Shown: positions 32,415-46,085, counted from the first letter of the stretch. The stretch is 48,034 bases of DNA from Paulinella micropora (GCA_009731375.1 BJOX01000022.1:622778-670811); one strand, 5' to 3'. Made by a program: numbers and translations. Notes: generated by a model from the sequence alone, not told the origin.

Positions 32415-33035
32415 ATGCTGAAAATCAATAATGTCAAGGTGAAGCCAGTAAAACAAGAGGGTGATGGAAACAAAAAAGCACAAGGTTATAAATTATTCAA
32501 TGAGCCGTATGCCAATATATTTCTACTCGAGAAAAGTGGAAAAACAACAGCACTCTTTGAAATACTGAAACGGACGACAGACAGAAAGACCCGTATTGTC
32601 ATTATTGCTTCAAATAATACACAAGGACTACATTTATGAAGCAATGGTAAAGCACTTTAAGAACAGGGGAAACCCAATGGCAATAAATGCCTTTGTTTCG
32701 CCAGAGGTTGTTTTTGTTTGGATGATTTAGGAAGTGGATTAAGAGACAAGTCCGTAAGCGATTTGTTAAAAAAGAACAGACACTATAAATCAAAGGTGAT
32801 TATGTCAAGCCAGTATATGTGGCCAGAAGCCATAAAACAATTAGATTATTTATTAATCTTTCCTGGCCAGTCTCAGGATAAAATGGAACTCGTGTATAAA
32901 CATTTAGACTTATCTTTCAACTTTGATTACTTTCTGGAAAAGTATCACGAGGCTACAAAGGAACGATTTAACTTTTTATATGTTTCAAGTGTTGATGACG
33001 AGTTACGCAAAAACTTTAATTTTAGATTAAAATAA
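32415..33035 (+). pseudogene. A32/FtsK-HerA-like genome-packaging ATPase, shortened
   Basis: Starts MLKINNVKVKPVKQEGDG. The P-loop reads FLLEKSGKTTALFEIL, where part of the usual GxxxxGKT loop is missing. A frameshift follows near 32630. The Walker B box is LDDLGSGLRDK (near 32718), with the downstream family pattern LLKKNRHYKSKVIMSSQYMW, LIFPG and YHEATKERFNFLYV. The distance from P-loop to Walker B is about 60 residues, shorter than I expect for the family, so internal bases are probably lost. It would drive DNA into capsids. Next to the capsid genes on the same strand. Confidence 0.85.
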
Positions 33036-33071
33036 AAAAATCTTATAAATAATTATTTTTTACTTATTATA

Positions 33072-33398
33072 ATGGTAGTAAAAACGACTCGTGTTGAAGT
33101 CATTCCAACAATCGGCAAACGAACAATTAACTCAAGCACAAATATGGGAGGAGGCAAAAAGAAGACTGGACGTAAGAAGAAGCAGGGTGGCAAAGGACAG
33201 GCTGGCGGTAAAATTAACTGGGCAAAGGTAGGAAAAACTGCCTTGGCTGTCAATAAATTCCTTCGTGATAACAAAGTAATCTCTAGAACTGCTGGAGCCT
33301 TAAGCAGTATTGGAGTGCCTTATGCTGGGTCTGTCCAAGCCACCGCTTCAAAACTTGGTTATGGTAAGCAGAGAGGACGAGTGGCACTTAAGTTTTAA
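33072..33398 (+). CDS. Small basic Gly/Lys-rich protein
   Basis: Intact 108-codon ORF. An early segment (RVEVIPTIGKRTINSSTNMG) leads to a Gly/Lys run (GGGKKKTGRKKKQGGKGQAG) and an amphipathic region (GKTALAVNKFLRDNKVISRT, SIGVPYAGSVQATASKLGYG), ending RVALKF. Small basic proteins at this position in Polintons have been compared with adenovirus core or membrane-active proteins, but sequence alone does not decide. It sits 36 bases after the ATPase. The start is preceded by TCTTATAAATA. Confidence 0.65.
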   Translation: MVVKTTRVEVIPTIGKRTINSSTNMGGGKKKTGRKKKQGGKGQAGGKINWAKVGKTALAVNKFLRDNKVISRTAGALSSIGVPYAGSVQATASKLGYGKQRGRVALKF

Positions 33399-33487
33399 AA
33401 GACAGTTATCAACTACACTCTTGTTGCTACCGCAACTCCCGTTTGTTGATAACCATCGAAAACAGATTAATTTTTTTCAAAATAAAA

Positions 33488-33544
33488 AACGATAGTTTAG
33501 AATAAGAGAGAGTGCGACAGCACGAATCGCAATTCTAAACTATC
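33488..33544 (+). promoter_or_regulatory. Nested-hairpin element before the Lys-rich gene
   Basis: ACGATA, arm GTTTAGAAT, AAGAGA, inner hairpin GTGC-GACA-GCAC, GAATCGC, arm AATTCTAAAC, TATC, then TATAAA and the ATG at 33551. Same layout as 26943-27002 and 37758-37816. Confidence 0.8.
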
Positions 33545-33550
33545 TATAAA

Positions 33551-34303
33551 ATGGTTGTCAAGAAAGCGAAGAAACAGAAATTAAGACCACCGCGCGTTTA
33601 TAGAAATAAAAGCGGGACGCCGTATATTATCCAGAAGGGTAAAAAACATTATCTTAATTTGGTACAAATGATTTGAGCACACTTCAAATTGTTAAACTAT
33701 TTATGAAATACTTAAGCAATAAGCCACGCAAGCGTGGCATTACTCCAAAAGCAAAGAAAAAAGCAAAGAAAGAAGACTTAAGAAAAGTCCAGAGCCTGTC
33801 AGAGATAGAAAAAAATACGAGAACAGCCATTCAAGACCACTTAGACAAACTCAGAAAGGAAAAGTATGAGGGCATTGAGGCTATAGAGAAAAAAGATAAG
33901 ATAGCAAGGGAGGATTTAGACAAGGAAAAGAAAAGGCTAGAAAGAAAAATCCAAGCCGATGCTAAGGAACTAAAAGAAATAATGGATAGGGAACATAAAA
34001 AACAAGGAAGGAAAGGCCAGGGAACAGAAGAAGGAACATCGACTTATTCAGGAACTAAATGCTGAACGACTACATAGACAGGGATTATTGACGGCACAAG
34101 TTGCACCGCCGATTATAGCGAAACCGAATCCCCCTTCAACGATAAATAAACCTAAGAAAACCACAACAACATCTTCCCCAAAAATGACTGATATAACTGA
34201 CAAAGTAAATAAACAAGAAAAAGATTTGGAAGAAGAAAAGAGACGAAGAATTATTGATGAAATGTTCTCTGAGAAAACGAGAAAAAAAACGTGTCAAAAA
34301 TGA
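33551..34303 (+). pseudogene. Lys-rich coiled-coil virion-type protein, frameshifted
   Basis: Starts MVVKKAKKQKLRPPRVYRNK and GTPYIIQKGKKHYLNL, shifts near 33660, and continues LSTLQIVKLFMKYLSNKPRK. A strongly charged coiled coil follows (QDHLDKLRKEKYEGIEAIEK, KEKKRLERKIQADAKELKEI). A second shift near 34020 leads to GLLTAQVAPPIIAKPNPPST and a Lys/Glu tail. About 250 residues. The basic start, long helix and Pro-rich linker fit a core or scaffold protein; no family is recognised with confidence. Between the ATPase block and the protease. Confidence 0.55.
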
Positions 34304-35219
34304 AAAATCATACAACAATAAATCACCTTCAAAAAGCAGGCATTGATATCCCTATAATAAAAAACAAAGGTTCAAACGACTACGCCACTAGTTTAAAGAG
34401 ATGATTATACACACAAAAAATCACTGAAAACATATTATCGGCAGAAGATGGACGGGATAAACTAGAACGATTTACAACAAAAATGATTACTAAATATGAA
34501 AGCAAAAAGAAGGAAGAAAAAAAAAACTCCTGTAAATAGCACTCTATCGCCAATAGACCCGCCACGTTTTGAAACTTCTACAGATGCTAAACAACTTATA
34601 TATGAAATGACAAATTCACAACCAGAGCAACCAGAGCAGCAGCAACCAGAGCAACCAGAGCCACAGCAACCAGAGGAGCCACAGCCAGAGCAACCACAGA
34701 CAGACGAGCAACAGCAGGGAGAGGGGCGGGGACTAATGACTAATGAAATAGATGATATAATGAAAAAATATGGATGGTATCTTGGAGCGATAGCAAGTGA
34801 TGAAATCTACAAGTTGAAGCCCGGTAGCAGAAAACGATACGAATTTATTATGAATACCGACCCTAGCAACAAAAAAAGGACAGCACTGGATGGCAGTATG
34901 GATAAGTCTAGATAAAGACAGGAGTGTTGAAGTGTATGATCCTTTAGCACTTTACGAGCCTACGGAAGACTTTCAACAACAAATGAAACGGCTAATTGAC
35001 CGAAGTAATCCAGATAGTTATTTATTAATCAAGGTTAATCAAGTAAAACAACAATCTGATACAAGCGACACATGCGGATGGCATAGTATGAGATTTTTGA
35101 TGGAGAGTGCAAAAGGTATTAAATTCAAATTTGCCAGTGGTTTCACAGACCTAAAAGAAAAAGAAGCGGAAAAATTAAAAGCACAGAATGGGTATGGTCA
35201 TTTTGATACATACATCTAA
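34300..35219 (+). pseudogene. Maturation cysteine protease (adenain/Ulp1-like), frameshifted
   Basis: The ATG at 34300 overlaps the previous gene. The N-terminal part (NHLQKAGIDIPIIKNKGSND) meets a TGA near 34405, then a shift in an A9 run near 34525. A Pro-Glu-Gln repeat follows (EQPEQQQPEQPEPQQPEEPQ, 34616-34715), then a helical part and, after a shift in an A7 run near 34880, the protease core: GQHWMAVWISL (catalytic His), SVEVYDPLALYEP (catalytic Asp), VNQVKQQSDTSDTCGWHSMR (Gln and nucleophile Cys). The triad order His-Asp-Gln-Cys is that of adenovirus protease and Ulp1. It would cleave capsid precursors. Ends VHFDTYI-like at a TAA, 22 bases before the penton gene. Confidence 0.85.
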
Positions 35220-35241
35220 AAAATATTATTTGTATTATACA

Positions 35242-36044
35242 ATGGATTACAAGGGCGGGAGAAGTTCGGGTATTTACTATATTAACAGCAAAAATATAAT
35301 AACTGGCACAGACAGCGACTTTACACACGAAGTCAATATGAAGGGGCTAGACAATCCCACACATTGTAAAATTCTTCATATTTATGTTCAGAAGTCGTAT
35401 TACTCTGTGGCTTCACCATATAATACTTTTACATTATCTGAAGACGGGTATGAGGCTTTAATTACGATACCTGAGGGCAACTACACAATGAACAACTTAA
35501 AAAATAAACTGGCGGAGGTGCTAACCGCAGACAGCCCAAATAATTATACTTATGTGGTAATACCAACATAGACCCAGAAGATAGTAAATTAACATTCAGT
35601 GTGTCAGAGAATAAATGAATTCAACCGCGATTTATATTTGATGGTGATACCCGTATTCACGAGGCTATGGGGTTTGATAGAAACTCAACATATTTCTTCG
35701 CCAATAATTTTATTAAATCGCCAAATGTAATTATTCTAACTGGTGAAAAAACTTTATATTTTCAATCGGATTTGGTAAATGAAGGAGATAATCACGTGCT
35801 ACAAGAAATATACACTGCCAACGAAATCCAGTTCGGCTCCGTCATTTATGACGGCTCTGGAAGCGAATACGGAAAAACATTGTCCGCTAATTCAAACAAT
35901 GTATTCAGGTTTTACTTGACAGACGAAAATGACCAAGCAATAAATCTTAATGGGTTAGGTATCGTTATGACATTACTGGTTTATCGTGAAACTAATTATT
36001 TTAGTTTATTTGATTCATTCTTCAATTTGTTAAAGGCGAGGTAG
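35242..36044 (+). pseudogene. Minor capsid (penton) protein, single jelly-roll type
   Basis: About 267 codons. Start MDYKGGRSSGIYYINSKNII; the family pattern is visible as GTDSDFTHEVNMKGL, KILHIYVQKSYYSV, ITIPEGNYTMNNLKNKLAEV, then after a shift near 35565 SKLTFSVSENK, a TGA, IQPRFIFDG and EAMGFDRNSTYFFA. It ends with FRFYLTDENDQAINLNGLG. This is the layout of Polinton/virophage pentons that fill capsid vertices. Lies between protease and major capsid gene, the usual order. Confidence 0.82.
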
Positions 36045-36108
36045 ATTAATTAATTTAAAATTATTTATTTTGTCTATAAATATATTCTGGTGAATTAGTT
36101 AATTTATT

Positions 36109-36125
36109 CTACTTCAAAAACAAAA
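36109..36125 (+). promoter_or_regulatory. 17-base copy of the polymerase upstream motif before the capsid gene
   Basis: CTACTTCAAAAACAAAA, identical to 19304-19320, ends 6 bases before the ATG at 36132. The left palindrome arm is absent here. A TTTTGTCTATAAATA string lies about 35 bases further upstream. Confidence 0.55.
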
Positions 36126-36131
36126 CAAAAA

Positions 36132-37609
36132 ATGCCTGTCCAATACGGAGGAGAACTAGTCCATCAGACTAAGGAACTGCTAACTGGTAAGTATGAATTA
36201 ACCAAACTTACAACTCGTGAAGGCTCGCAACCTGTCGCACTTACTACTGCTGGTGGTATGGAAAACACCTTTGAAATTTCTACTCGTCCTTTGAACCTTG
36301 CAAGGAGTGTGTTGCGATTTACTTACACTCCGTCTGCTCCAGGTGCTGGTGGTCGCTACAATCGTATCTATATGGATTGTCTGTCAATGATTAAAACTAT
36401 TGAATTGCGAAGCAGAAGCGGGCAGTATTTGTGTAATCTTCAACATGTGGGAAACTACACAAAGGTTATATGGAAACCAGAAATTAAGTATGAAAATTTA
36501 TGGCACTTGAAAATCATGGTGCTGGTGTGGGTAGCGGTGCTATGCTTCAAAAGTGTAATGCTGGAAAAGTTGAAATTGGAACCGTAGCGGAAAGAGAGGC
36601 AATTACTGTTGTGGCCAATACTGCTGGATTGATCGCTGCAGTTCATGGATATTACAAAGTGCCATTTGTTAATGCCCGCCGTAATAATGATACCGCTCTC
36701 GCCGATAGCACTGCGGGGGGTTATAGTTTGGTTAATGTTCCTTTTGAGGAGGCTAAGTATTTTGAAGGTGGAACTGCCAATGGCGCCACCCCTGTTATTA
36801 ATGTTAAGTTTCCTTTGGGTATGCTGTTTGGCACTATTTTTGAACTGGATAAGACTATTGGATTTAATGAAATTTTGGATATGCGGATTGTGTGGGCTGA
36901 AACCAACCGCTCTTCATTCTATGACACTGATGCGAGTTCTATTTCCACTGGTGCTGCCGCTACTACCGCTGGTGCTATCGTCTCTAACCTAAATCTATTC
37001 CTTGCTGTTGAGACTGACCCGAATGTCATTCTCGGTGTCAAGCAAAAGATTGCTGGTGAATGCTTTCCATTTAAGATTGAGTATCCTATCGCTTGGAAAC
37101 AAAGTCTTCAAACAAACCAACAGAACTATATTATTAAGATGAACCGCTCGCAGGGTGAAAGAATTCGTCGTATTTATACTTCCACCTTTCATTTCACTGA
37201 GAGTGCTAATACTTCTTTTGATAACGACAACAGAGCTGGTGTAAAGGTTTTAAAATACTATAAAACCCTTGACTGCTCTCGTCTCCAGCAGTTTGATTTT
37301 GACACAAAGGAAAATGAGTACTATATGATTTTGAAGGATAAGTTGAAGGGAACTGCTATCCTAAACAGCGATGTCTATCATTACAACTGGTTCCATGTAG
37401 ATACTTGGGACAATAACAGCCCGCTGTGCGATAAGGACACCGACGGATATGAGGTGAGCGGTTTAAGAATAGACACTGAGAGACGATATGAATTCGTTTC
37501 AACTACAAGTAATGATGCGAGTGGTGCTGGCATAACTAATCTTAATCATTACACATTCGTCATTCTTCAACGTAGTGTGTTTGTTAAGGGTGAAATTTTG
37601 ATGAGTTGA
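36132..37609 (+). pseudogene. mcp: Major capsid protein, double jelly-roll type, one frameshift
   Basis: About 490 residues. Start MPVQYGGELVHQTKELLTGK; the family's first-barrel marks are ENTFEISTRPLNLARSVLRF and TIELRSRSGQYLCNL. The frame shifts near 36492 in an AAAATTT run, then continues NHGAGVGSGAMLQKCNAGKV, FPLGMLFGTIFELDKTIGFN and MRIVWAETN. The second barrel runs to KVLKYYKTLDCSRLQQFDFD, NWFHVDTWDNNSPLCDKDTD and RSVFVKGEILMS. Length and pattern match Polinton/mavirus capsid proteins, which form hexon-like trimers. The only break is one frameshift, so it is among the best-kept genes. Stop is TGA. Confidence 0.88.
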
Positions 37610-37643
37610 TATTTATAAGCATCGCTTTCATTCGCTTGGAGGG

Positions 37644-37698
37644 GGTTCCACCCCTACCAGACCCCCGCGGGTTTGGAAAGGGGCACAGCCCTTTCCAC
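37644..37698 (-). repeat. GC-rich palindromic repeat after the capsid gene
   Basis: Reverse complement shares GGAAAGGG..TGCCCCTTTCC, AAACCCG, CGGGGGTCTGGTAGGGGTGG and AACC with the repeat inside polB (20777-20844). The hairpin GGAAAGGGGCACAGCCCTTTCC could also end capsid transcripts. Confidence 0.75.
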
Positions 37699-37757
37699 AA
37701 ACATCGTGAAAACAAAAAAAGAAAAATTAATAGATTCATTATTTTTTTAAAAAAATA

Positions 37758-37816
37758 AAAACGATGTTTTAGAATAAGAGGGAGTGTGACAGCAAGAATC
37801 GCAATTCTAAAATATC
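37758..37816 (+). promoter_or_regulatory. Nested-hairpin element before a small ORF
   Basis: ACGATG, arm TTTTAGAAT, AAGAGG, weak inner hairpin GTGT-GACA-GCAA, GAATCGC, arm AATTCTAAAA, TATC, then CA and the ATG at 37818. Third close copy of the element. Confidence 0.8.
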
Positions 37817-37817
37817 A

Positions 37818-37949
37818 ATGAAAACTCACCAGAGAAACTTAATCGCAGAAAATCCAGATGGAGAATTTATAAATGTCAAAGTTGGATATGATGATGATAT
37901 TGAAACAAATCATTCAAAACCAGCTTTTGGCGAAACAGTAGTAGGTTAA
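37818..37949 (+). CDS. 43-aa small protein of unknown function
   Basis: Intact ORF starting MKTHQRNLIAENPDGEFINV and ending PAFGETVVG before TAA. Too short for family recognition. Supported mainly by the hairpin element placed two bases before its ATG, as for two other genes. Confidence 0.5.
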   Translation: MKTHQRNLIAENPDGEFINVKVGYDDDIETNHSKPAFGETVVG

Positions 37950-38030
37950 TTAACACTAGTTTTATATACCATTAATACTAGGATATCGAGAAAAACAGAA
38001 ACAAAATCATCTGTGTTATTTTTGAATAAT

Positions 38031-39040
38031 ATGGCAACATTAACAAATCAAGCGGATGCCACGGCGGATGCTAGACTAGTAAGTAAAAGGAGAATAAAAT
38101 ATAGAACTAGAACAGGTGTCCTCGCCCGCTTTACTGCTCTATGGACGACGGATGATACAAAAGATTACTATTCATATATTGGAATAGGAAATAAACTCGT
38201 TGATAGATTTTATTTTTACAAAGAGAGTAGGAATGAATATTGCACATTGTAAAGGAGGTGTTGCAAATTATATTGAACAAGAAGACTGGGACGACCCATG
38301 CGATGGAACTTCGGCTATGCCAGAAGTATTTTGGAGCACAGGAAATGTATTCAAATTCAATTTCAGTATCTTGGGTTTGGTGCTATTAAGTTTTATATTG
38401 AAAATCCCATAACATGATTATTTCAATTAATTCATATGATTGACTATGCGAATGCTAATACTGGGGTAAGCATGCGAAATACAACATTACCTTTTACAGC
38501 AGTAATGAAAAATGATGCAGCGATTGGAATACAAACTCTTAAAACAGCGAGTGCCAGTTTATTCATTGAGGGGCCAAATACTATTAATACCAGCATAACA
38601 AATTTGATTGAGGGTAGTGAAGTTGCTCACACCACAGAAAGACCAATATTGAGTATAAGAAATAAGGCAAAATATGATAGTGGTGGTGCTAACTTAGACA
38701 ATTATTCATTAGTATCAATCATTGATAAGTATTAGTAATGAAGACTGAAAAACAAATATAGTAAGAATGGTGTTGAAGGAACTTTAACTGGAGCAGTGTA
38801 TGCTGATGTAAATACGAAATATCCAATAGTTGATACTGATACAACAGCGACTGCTTTCGCCAACGGAGCAACAATTTTAAAAATTTATTTAATGTAAGTT
38901 TAACTCAACAAATAAATCTAAGAAATTATGATATTTATCTGTCTCCAAGTGATGTATTAAGTTTTACACAGAAATCAGTTTCCACTACTAATAATAATGG
39001 AAATGTCAATATTATTGCTAATTTTATAGAAGATCAGTGA
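38031..39040 (+). pseudogene. Second surface/fibre-like protein, frameshifted
   Basis: Starts MATLTNQADATADARLVSKR, then RTRTGVLARFTALWTTDDTK and YYSYIGIGNKLVDRFYF. It shifts near 38200 to NIAHCKGGVANYIEQEDWDD and PCDG, and shifts again near 38375 to a GFGAIKFYIENPI-like stretch. Then DYANANTGVSMRNTTLPFTA and ASASLFIEGPNTINTSITNL follow, and beyond a shift near 38735 AVYADVNTKYPIVD and NLRNYDIYLSPSDVLSF. About 330 residues of strand-rich sequence. The shape suggests a virion surface protein; I do not recognise the family with certainty. It follows the capsid gene. Confidence 0.55.
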
Positions 39041-39098
39041 TGTGGATGGAAGGATGGAGTAATTTTATATTCAATATAAAGTCCAACCATTATCTAAA

Positions 39099-39606
39099 AT
39101 GAACTACAACAAATATCAAATGGAAAAATCTACAAACTTGTATGTACTAAGACTGGTGAGGTGTATATCGGAAGCACGATCAAAACATTAGAGCAGAGAG
39201 TTAAATCTCACACATATCTTTGAAATGAATACAAGAAAGGAAAAACAAATTACATATATTTATATTTTATTATAAAAAGGAATGATTATAGGATTGAATT
39301 GATTGAAATTTTCCCTTGTGATAGTCACCTTGAATTAGAACAGAGAGAAGGATACTGGATAAGACACACAACGTGTATAAACGATAATTTTAAAAGTGAT
39401 ATCACAGTCCCGTATAATCAAAATAAAAAGAATACAATAAATAATACAAAGAAATTCATAAGGAGATTTTGAGAAGCTATAATCTAAAAAAAGTTGAATG
39501 TCCTTGTGGAAGAAAGATTGTTTATCAACATAGAAAAAGACATAAACATTCTACATATCACTTAAAATGTGTTATGAGATGTCATAATGAACTAAATCAC
39601 TTGTAG
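39099..39606 (+). pseudogene. GIY-YIG endonuclease with C-terminal zinc-like motif
   Basis: ATG at 39099 followed at once by a frameshift in an A-run (about 39115). The frame then reads GKIYKLVCTKTGEVYIGSTI (KIY ... VYIG is the GIY-YIG signature), KTLEQRVKSHTYL, a TGA, NEYKKGK, ELIEIFPCDSHLELEQREGY with the catalytic Glu, and WIRHTTCIN. A second TGA (near 39469) precedes CPCGRKIVYQHRKRHKHSTY, a Cys/His-rich tail. About 165 residues. Such nucleases in Polintons and giant viruses are often homing-type or repair enzymes. Both in-frame stops are TGA. Confidence 0.8.
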
Positions 39607-39640
39607 AAAACAAAATAATAAAACTGAATGTGATGTATCA

Positions 39641-40041
39641 TCAGATATATTTTTTTAACACATCTTTGTTATTAAAATAATGTTGTTGAATTAAATATTC
39701 AAGGTATGGTTTATCAATCCTAGCGACATCTTCAGTTTTTATTTTTTATACTTAGAATATTGAAGAAAAATATCAGTTTCATTTTGTGTTATCTCAGTAA
39801 TTTCAGTCTCTTTTAAATCAGTCTCCTTAAAATGTGTGCTTGGTTCTTCGTCCATTATTTTTTGTAATGTAGCCTCCAATGAAATAACTACTTTTACATT
39901 GTCATCCCTCGGCTTGTATTGCTCATAGAAAGAAACAATGTCAGGTTTAGTCTATTTAATTGTTAGCTTTTTGATATCGCCATCAAGGTTCCATTTTTCA
40001 ATTTCATTCAAGTAGTCCTGTTTGGTGCTCAGGTCAGTCAT
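39641..40041 (-). pseudogene. Minus-strand protein A, paralogue of the next gene
   Basis: Starts at 40041 (MTDLSTKQDYLNEIEKWNLD), with an in-frame TAG near 39955, then KPDIVSFYEQYKPRDDNVKV and LKETEITEITQNETDIFLQY. A frameshift near 39750 leads to KTEDVARIDKPYLEY and QQHYFNNKDVLKKYI. About 130 residues. The end matches the neighbour at 40070-40336 (KIQDAAVIDKPYLEW in one of its frames, and FDKSEVKKYL). No known family recognised. Confidence 0.55.
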
Positions 40042-40069
40042 TGATATTATATTATTATATTATTTTTTA

Positions 40070-40336
40070 TCACAAATATTTTTTTACTTCACTTTTATCA
40101 AACCACGGCTGACGGATCCCATTCCAAATATGGCTTATCAATAACCGCTGCATCTTGAATTTTCTTCCCGCGATATTTACCAAATGGATAAGTATCGTGG
40201 CTTTGATGTTGCTATCCTCAATTTCCTTTATTTGATCTTTAATTACCTTTTGAATATCTTTCAATGTGAAGGTTTCACTTTTTGTTTCCATTGAAAGTTT
40301 TTCAAACTTCTCGCATAGTCTGGTGAGGGTGATCAT
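40070..40336 (-). pseudogene. Minus-strand protein B, paralogue of protein A
   Basis: Last gene before the right TIR. MITLTRLCEKFEKLSMETKS, then TLKDIQKVIKDQIKEIEDSN. Near 40170 another frame reads KIQDAAVIDKPYLEW, matching protein A, so two small shifts have altered the middle; the end, QPWFDKSEVKKYL, again matches. Likely a short helical protein of about 90 residues, tandemly duplicated. Function unknown. Confidence 0.55.
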
Positions 40337-40384
40337 TGGTCTATATAGACTGGTAAAAAAATTATAAACAAAAAAATTAATTAA

Positions 40385-40631
40385 TTATTTACCAACTTTC
40401 AATACAGAGCACATTTTTATTTTTGGAAAAAGATAAGGGGGCTCAGGACACCACGAAAAAATAAGAAAAGGGGGATAAGGGAGCTTAGTATTAAGTTTGT
40501 TAAAAAGTGTGATTTTCTAGTTTTGCTCGTTTTTGTTGATTTAGGAGAGCGAAATATGGTGAAATGAGCTAAATTTATATATATGAATATAAAGATAAGT
40601 GTCCTATAGTGGTACCTATAATAGTGATATC
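40385..40631 (-). repeat. Polinton right terminal inverted repeat
   Basis: Reverse complement of 18606-18854 with scattered mismatches and small indels; shares GGTACC near the outer end and ACCAACTTTCAATACAGAGC near the inner end. Confidence 0.95.
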
Positions 40632-41054
40632 GATGGGAGATATCGATGGTCAGGATGGGGGATGGGGGATGGGGGATAGGGAATGAGCTCGAGCTGGATG
40701 AAAGCTGAAGATGGGAGACTCTAACATATGAAATAATATAATATATATATTTTTCTCTACATATATTTTTCTACAGCTACTTACTTTTAAATAAAGGTAC
40801 GCACATGAATACAGGTACGCACAAGACAGCGCAGCAAAGCGCGCTTAAATATCTCGTTTTTAGTCAGTGTGTTACCCTTTCGCCTTTATTCGTTGTGTGA
40901 GTAATTCCAGTGTCCTGTGTTGTTTGTCTTTCGTTACAGTTATCGAACAGGGGACTGGAAAGACGGTTTCCTATTCAACTACCGTTTCTACTACTACTCC
41001 AGTATGGCACAGCTGCTTCAGTGCTAGCTCTCCTCTGGTGGCGCTAGATTCAAC
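40632..41054. other. Host flank between the Polinton and the PhnD-like gene
   Basis: Starts with GGGGAT repeats, then AT-rich DNA, then a tandem GGTACGCACA pair (near 40796 and 40816), then ordinary sequence. A TTTCGTTACAG string near 40930 could be a 3' splice site, so an upstream exon of the host gene is possible but not demonstrated. Confidence 0.5.
40657..40681 (+). other. G-run array 26 bp outside the Polinton end
   Basis: GGGGGAT-type heptamers give four G-runs in 25 bases, a pattern able to form a G-quadruplex. Confidence 0.6.

Positions 41055-46085
<5,031 letters not shown>

Larger units (their letters stand above)
18606..40631 (+). mobile_element. Polinton/Maverick-type virus-like element, near complete but decayed
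   Basis: A 22.0-kb AT-rich block in GC-rich surroundings, bounded by terminal inverted repeats of about 250 bp. It holds the hallmark gene set: protein-primed DNA polymerase B, rve integrase, A32-type packaging ATPase, adenain/Ulp1-like protease, penton and major capsid protein, plus fibre, GIY-YIG and small genes. Length and gene set fit Polintons/Mavericks and mavirus-like virophages. Polintons usually leave a 6-bp target duplication; the flanks here (ATAAGG before, GATGGG after) do not match, though GATGRGAGATA occurs just outside both ends. Nearly every large gene has frameshifts or stops, so this copy should not be autonomous unless many of those are sequence errors. Confidence 0.92.

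Noticed and set aside
19332-39606. A reassigned genetic code (TGA or TAA as sense) in the Polinton
   Set aside because: TAA and TAG also interrupt genes, TGG is used freely, and frameshifts are common, so decay or sequence error is the simpler reading. The TGA-Trp coincidence is still listed as a finding.
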